Assembly: GCA_965237775.1 (NCBI GenBank)
Contig: OZ250155.1
Coordinates: 4,774,001 to 4,838,000 of the forward strand
Direction: 5' to 3'
Source of the DNA: CATOSP01 sp965237775
GTDB taxonomy: Bacteria > Chloroflexota > Dehalococcoidia > Lucifugimonadales > UBA3495
Length of the DNA: 64,000 bases
This document shows, in pieces, positions 60,689 through 64,000 of this stretch. Both the position numbers and the translations under genes were made by a program. The notes under the pieces are model-generated. The model ran no database searches. It had not been told where the DNA came from and saw nothing but the letters and a program-made list of their open reading frames with translations. Every line of letters begins with the position of its first letter. The stretch's first letter is position 1.

Positions 60689-61471
60689 TTGGCGCACACC
60701 CCCTTATTTCCTTCTCTGTCCGCCGAGGAACTGACGGTTGACCGGGGCGGCGTCCGAGTCCTGGACCGGGTGTCATTCACCGCTGGTCCTGGCTGCCTAA
60801 TGGGGGTCGTAGGACCCAACGGCGCGGGCAAAAGCACCCTGTTCGACGTAATCGTGTCCCAGTTGCCGGCCACCGAGGGCCGCGTATTGGTCCACGGCAG
60901 ACCGGCCAGCGAAACCCGGGGGCTCGTGGCATACGTGCCCCAGCACGAACGGGTCAATTGGCGCCTTCCCCTGAGCGCCTGGGAGGTAACTATGCTGGGA
61001 AGGGCCAAGCGCATAGGCTGGTTCCGGAGGCCGGGACGGGCCGACCGCGAGGCAGCCGAAGACGCGCTGCGGCGGGTGGACATGTGGGACCGGCGGTCCG
61101 ACCTTGTGGGTGAGTTGTCCGGAGGGCAACGCCAGAGAGTGTTCGTTGCCCGCGCCCTGGCCCAGGGCGCCGACATTCTGCTGCTGGACGAGGCCTTCAG
61201 CGGCGTAGACATCGCCTCCCAGGAGGCGTTGGTATCAGTCCTGCAGGAACTCCGCGACCAGGGTAGAACCATCCTGCTATCCTCCCATGACATCAATCAC
61301 CTGGCCCACTACTGCGACGAGTGCCTTTGCCTCAATTGCCACGTCTGCGCCTGCGGTTCGCCCAGGGAGGTGCTTACACCGGCGGTCTTGACGGAGCTTT
61401 ACGGTCCCTTCGGGTCAGTTCCCACCCACGGCCACGGGCTGGCCGGAGGCGCTGATGGACATCGTCACTGA
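60689..61471 (+). CDS. znuC: Zinc ABC transporter ATP-binding protein with Cys-rich segment
   Basis: A 260-residue ATPase from a TTG start two bases after znuA. Walker A GPNGAGKST, signature LSGGQRQRVFVARALA, Walker B ILLLDEAFSGVD, switch LLSSHDINHL. Residues 209-222 (CDECLCLNCHVCACG) hold six cysteines where other ZnuC/MntB proteins have a plain strand. This could be a metal-sensing or metal-binding site on the cytoplasmic side. The gene overlaps znuB by 17 bases. Confidence 0.93.
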   Translation: MAHTPLFPSLSAEELTVDRGGVRVLDRVSFTAGPGCLMGVVGPNGAGKSTLFDVIVSQLPATEGRVLVHGRPASETRGLVAYVPQHERVNWRLPLSAWEVTMLGRAKRIGWFRRPGRADREAAEDALRRVDMWDRRSDLVGELSGGQRQRVFVARALAQGADILLLDEAFSGVDIASQEALVSVLQELRDQGRTILLSSHDINHLAHYCDECLCLNCHVCACGSPREVLTPAVLTELYGPFGSVPTHGHGLAGGADGHRH

Positions 61472-62303
61472 CGCCCTGATGGGTCCGTTTCAATACTCCT
61501 TCATGCTCAGGGCGTTGATCGTTTCCGTACTGGTGGGAATCATGTGCCCAGCGCTGGGGGTCTACGTGGTGGTCCGGGGACTGGGCTTCATGGGCGACGC
61601 GCTGGCCCACTCCGTCCTACCGGGTATGGTATTGGCCTTCATGCTGGGGATAAGCCCCTTCTTTGGGTCAATCCCCATGGCTGTGGCGACGGCCCTGCTG
61701 AGCGGGTATCTCATAAAGCGCGCCGGTATCGGAGAGGACACATCTGTGGGCATTCTGTTCGCTGGCCTCTTCGCCCTTGGCGTGGTGATGCTGACGGTAT
61801 CCCGGGGAGTCTCGGTAAACCTGGAAGACATACTGCTTGGACAAGTCCTCGGCGTGTCACAGGCGGACGTATTCGTGACCTTGGCGCTGGCCGGATCGGT
61901 GCTGGCGCTTATCTGCGGCCTGCACAAGGAGTTGGTGTTCGCCAGCTTCGACCCATCGGGGGCGTCGGTCATTGGCCTGCCGACGGATAAGTTGGAATAT
62001 CTCCTTCTGGCGCTGCTGTCCGTGGTGGTGGTGCTGGCTCTTCAGGCGGTAGGCGTTATCCTGGTCATCTCAATGCTTATTACCCCAGCCGCCGCCGCCC
62101 TGCTGCTGGTGCGGAACTTCGTTAAGGCCATGGCTATGGCGGTGCTGATCGGCGTGGCATCCGCCGTAGCGGGGCTGTACCTCTCCTTCCATTACAACCT
62201 GCCGTCGGGGCCCGTAATGGCGTTGGTGGCAACGGGATGCTTCGTGCTCGCCCTTGCCTGGAAACAGCGTCCAGCCAGGACCGCCCGACATCAACGAGCC
62301 TGA
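61455..62303 (+). CDS. znuB: Zinc ABC transporter permease
   Basis: A 282-residue ABC-3 family permease with about eight or nine membrane helices: YSFMLRALIVSVLVGIMCPA, GVYVVVRGLGFMGDALAHSV (conserved ALAHSVLPG), then VSVNLEDILLGQVLGVSQAD and the C-terminal VIGVASAVAGLYLSFHYNLP. It forms the membrane channel with ZnuC, with which it overlaps. A VOC protein gene follows 28 bases later and may be in the same transcript. Confidence 0.95.
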   Translation: MDIVTDALMGPFQYSFMLRALIVSVLVGIMCPALGVYVVVRGLGFMGDALAHSVLPGMVLAFMLGISPFFGSIPMAVATALLSGYLIKRAGIGEDTSVGILFAGLFALGVVMLTVSRGVSVNLEDILLGQVLGVSQADVFVTLALAGSVLALICGLHKELVFASFDPSGASVIGLPTDKLEYLLLALLSVVVVLALQAVGVILVISMLITPAAAALLLVRNFVKAMAMAVLIGVASAVAGLYLSFHYNLPSGPVMALVATGCFVLALAWKQRPARTARHQRA

Positions 62304-62330
62304 TTACATTACGACTCCGGAGCAAGTGTT

Positions 62331-62714
62331 ATGAGCAACGCCGACCAGCCCCAAATCGGGCGAATCCTATGGCAAGACCTGACCGTGCCCAATGCCTCGG
62401 AAGTGCGGGACTTCTACTCCGCCGTGGTCGGCTGGACCCATACCGACCATGACATGGGGGACTATTCCGATTACAACATGAACCAAGCGGAATCAGGGGA
62501 GACGTTGGCGGGAATCTGCCATTCCCAGGGCCCCAACGCCAACATACCTCCCCAGTGGTTGGTCTACATCTACGTTGCAGACGTGGATGAGAGCGCCAGA
62601 AAGTGCGTGGACCTGGGAGGCAAGTTGCTCGACGGGCCGCGGACCATGGGCGACGATAAGTTCTGCGTGATCCAGGACCCTGCCGGGGCGGTTGCGGCAT
62701 TAATCGGCCGGTAG
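62331..62714 (+). CDS. VOC family protein
   Basis: A 127-residue glyoxalase-fold protein: QIGRILWQDLTVPNASEVRD and FYSAVVGWTHTDHDMGDYSD form the first module. NIPPQWLVYIYVADVDESAR and DDKFCVIQDPAGAVAALIGR form the second. It matches the group annotated as VOC/glyoxalase with substrate unknown. Close spacing after znuB suggests read-through from the zinc operon, though a zinc-related role is only a guess. It differs from the VOC protein encoded at 37540. Confidence 0.87.
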   Translation: MSNADQPQIGRILWQDLTVPNASEVRDFYSAVVGWTHTDHDMGDYSDYNMNQAESGETLAGICHSQGPNANIPPQWLVYIYVADVDESARKCVDLGGKLLDGPRTMGDDKFCVIQDPAGAVAALIGR

Positions 62715-62846
62715 CCAACGGGCCGAGATCCTTGGGAGAAACGTCAAAGCTCCGGGCGGTCCAGGATTTCAAGGGAGTTCCATAGAATTACCACACCACG
62801 GGCGGCTGGGCCATGCGGCGAGTGGAACATGCGATGGAGGACCTGA

Positions 62847-63650
62847 GTGGCTGAGTCGATCGGCATCGTGGGTTGCGGTTCCATCGGTCAGGCGATCATA
62901 CGCGAGGCAGACGCTGGACGCCTGGATGTTCCGGTGGTTGGAGTCGCCAGCCGCACGGCAAGCAGAGTTGAGTCCTTCCTTTCAACCCTTAAGTCCCCTC
63001 CCCCACTACTTCAATTGGATGACCTGGTCGACGCCTGTTCCTTGGTTGTCGAGACGGCCGGTGGGCACGTGGTCCCAATGCTGGCGGATGCCGCCTTCAG
63101 TGCGGGCAAGGGTCTCATGGTAATTAGCATCGGCGCGTTGCTGGAGCATCCGGAGATCATGACCCGGGCACGCGAGACGGGCTGCCGCCTCCTGGCCCCG
63201 TCTGGGGCCATCGCGGGGTTGGACGGTATCAAGTCGGCATGCGCGGGCCACGTGGATAGCGTGACTATGGTCTCCCGGAAACCGCCGCAAGCCCTAGAGG
63301 GCGCGCCATACCTGGCCGAGCGGGAGATATCTCTGGTAGGCCTCGAACAGGAGACGGAGCTTTTCTCAGGTACCGCCCGTGAAGCCTGCCGAGGATTCCC
63401 GGCCAACCTGAACGTATCGGCCGCCGTAAGCCTCGCCGGAGTGGGGCCAGACAAGACCACGGTCCGCATCATGGCCGTACCTGGGCTGGAACGAAACTGC
63501 CACGACATCGAGGTGGTGGGGGAGTTCGGACGGCTTGCCGTACACATCGAAAACATCCCTTCAGAGAACCCGAAAACGGGACGCCTTACCGCCATGTCCA
63601 TCATCCGGTCAATTCGGGACGCCGTAGACCCGGTCCGAATCGGCACCTAA
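62847..63650 (+). CDS. nadX: L-aspartate dehydrogenase
   Basis: A 267-residue enzyme of the aspartate dehydrogenase family, which oxidises L-aspartate to iminoaspartate with NAD(P), a possible entry to NAD synthesis. The GTG start follows GGAGG by six bases. Motifs: nucleotide loop GIVGCGSIGQAIIREA, VVETAGGHVV, LLAPSGAIAGLDGIKSA, FPANLNVSAAVSLAG and the active-site His in ERNCHDIEVVGEFG. Members also act in amino-acid catabolism. nadA and nadC are not in the window, so the NAD role is not confirmed. Confidence 0.9.
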   Translation: MAESIGIVGCGSIGQAIIREADAGRLDVPVVGVASRTASRVESFLSTLKSPPPLLQLDDLVDACSLVVETAGGHVVPMLADAAFSAGKGLMVISIGALLEHPEIMTRARETGCRLLAPSGAIAGLDGIKSACAGHVDSVTMVSRKPPQALEGAPYLAEREISLVGLEQETELFSGTAREACRGFPANLNVSAAVSLAGVGPDKTTVRIMAVPGLERNCHDIEVVGEFGRLAVHIENIPSENPKTGRLTAMSIIRSIRDAVDPVRIGT

Positions 63651-63741
63651 GCAAGCCCGCCGCTCCCCGGCCCGCTGGTGTCCGGGAGTTCCCAGAGGCA
63701 GAGCGTATAATAGCGGGAACCTGACTTGTAAGAGGCCTCCT

Positions 63742-64000
63742 ATGCCGTTTCCCCTAAGGAAGCGCCCCGGCGTCGCCGTCGTGGAAGTCCACGGCGTAAT
63801 CGGCACGCGAGTGCGTATCCCGGTCTACGAACGTCTATTTGACTCCATCGCCAGGAGCAAACGGTACGCGGCCCTGGTGTTGGACATCGACTCCCCAGGC
63901 GGTTCCGCCTCCGGCTCGGAAGTCCTTTACTACAGCTTGAAAAAGGTCGCGGAAACCAAACCGGTTGTCGCCTACGTACGGGGTTTGGGAGCGTCAGGCG
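63742..64000 (+). CDS. Signal peptide peptidase SppA-like S49 protease (3' end beyond window)
   Basis: The first 86 residues of an S49-family serine peptidase: VAVVEVHGVIGTRVRIP, LVLDIDSPGGSASGSE (conserved oxyanion-site motif) and VVAYVRGLGASG, where the nucleophile Ser appears just before the window edge. No N-terminal signal or anchor is visible, unlike classical SppA, so this may be the short cytoplasmic form. The ATG is preceded by AGAGG. Confidence 0.9.
   Translation, partial: MPFPLRKRPGVAVVEVHGVIGTRVRIPVYERLFDSIARSKRYAALVLDIDSPGGSASGSEVLYYSLKKVAETKPVVAYVRGLGASG

Overview
The window is high-GC bacterial chromosome and most resembles Chloroflexota, probably the Dehalococcoidia/SAR202 side. 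This is an inference from content. Family 5 solute-binding lipoproteins have CGG lipoboxes, one with a charged VEKEVVKEV-type linker. There are several dipeptide/oligopeptide ABC loci, flavin-dependent LLM monooxygenases, an enolase-superfamily enzyme with an amine oxidase and an SMP-30 protein, and MacB/FtsX-like giant permeases. No rRNA or CRISPR array is present. One tRNA, tRNA-Ser(CGA), is found.

Layout. (1) 1-4633, minus strand: a peptide-type ABC operon (binding protein, DppB, DppC). An IS66-family element cleanly interrupts the binding-protein gene just after its lipoprotein signal, with a perfect 8-bp target duplication. (2) 4739-10483, minus strand: a PAC2-family protein, then a small-molecule catabolic cluster (mandelate racemase-like enolase, sarcosine/N-methyl amino acid oxidase-like flavoprotein, SMP-30 lactonase, class IV aminotransferase, carboxymuconolactone decarboxylase-like protein). 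(3) About 10.8-23.8 kb: an insertion-sequence island. It holds a decayed IS1380 transposase, two near-identical inverted copies of a dead IS630 element, a third IS630 remnant, an LLM oxidoreductase gene, an ISKra4 element containing an IS1182 element with an IS427-group IS5 element at its edge, and a decayed IS701 element. Almost every boundary can be read to the base, and CTAG is the target again and again. (4) 23865-25064: the 3' part of a DUF2961 gene. (5) 25183-34180: two approximately 1130-residue FtsX/MacB-like permeases, two LolD-like ATPases and a small retropepsin-like aspartic protease in one apparent operon. (6) 34208-40149: an LLM oxidoreductase, folD, queA, a VOC protein, a Fur-family regulator, a PstS-like lipoprotein and two paralogous small membrane proteins. 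(7) 40484-54397: duplicated dipeptide ABC loci in the order SBP-B-C-D-F, D-F, SBP-B-C. Each D-F pair is followed on the opposite strand by a related membrane-protein gene, the first truncated. An IS630 element sits between the second D-F pair and the second SBP. (8) 54529-64000: gamma-glutamyltransferase, a YkgJ-like Cys-cluster protein, GNAT, SDR, tRNA-Ser, a Zur-znuA-znuC-znuB zinc uptake locus with palindromic operators, a VOC protein, aspartate dehydrogenase and the start of an S49 peptidase.

The most unusual signal is a set of exact 23-nt insertions inside transposase genes. Four independent sites carry the same hairpin family, whose stem shows compensatory changes around a GAAA loop; two of them recur in a second IS copy. 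A fifth site has a different 23-nt repeat, of the type that translates as CPELVEG/LSLSKG. In each case removing exactly 23 nt restores the transposase reading frame, and no target duplication is seen. Next in interest are the retropepsin-FtsX operon, the CTAG chain of insertions, an IS1182 transposase whose stop codon comes from the target site, and a zinc transporter ATPase with six cysteines in 14 residues.
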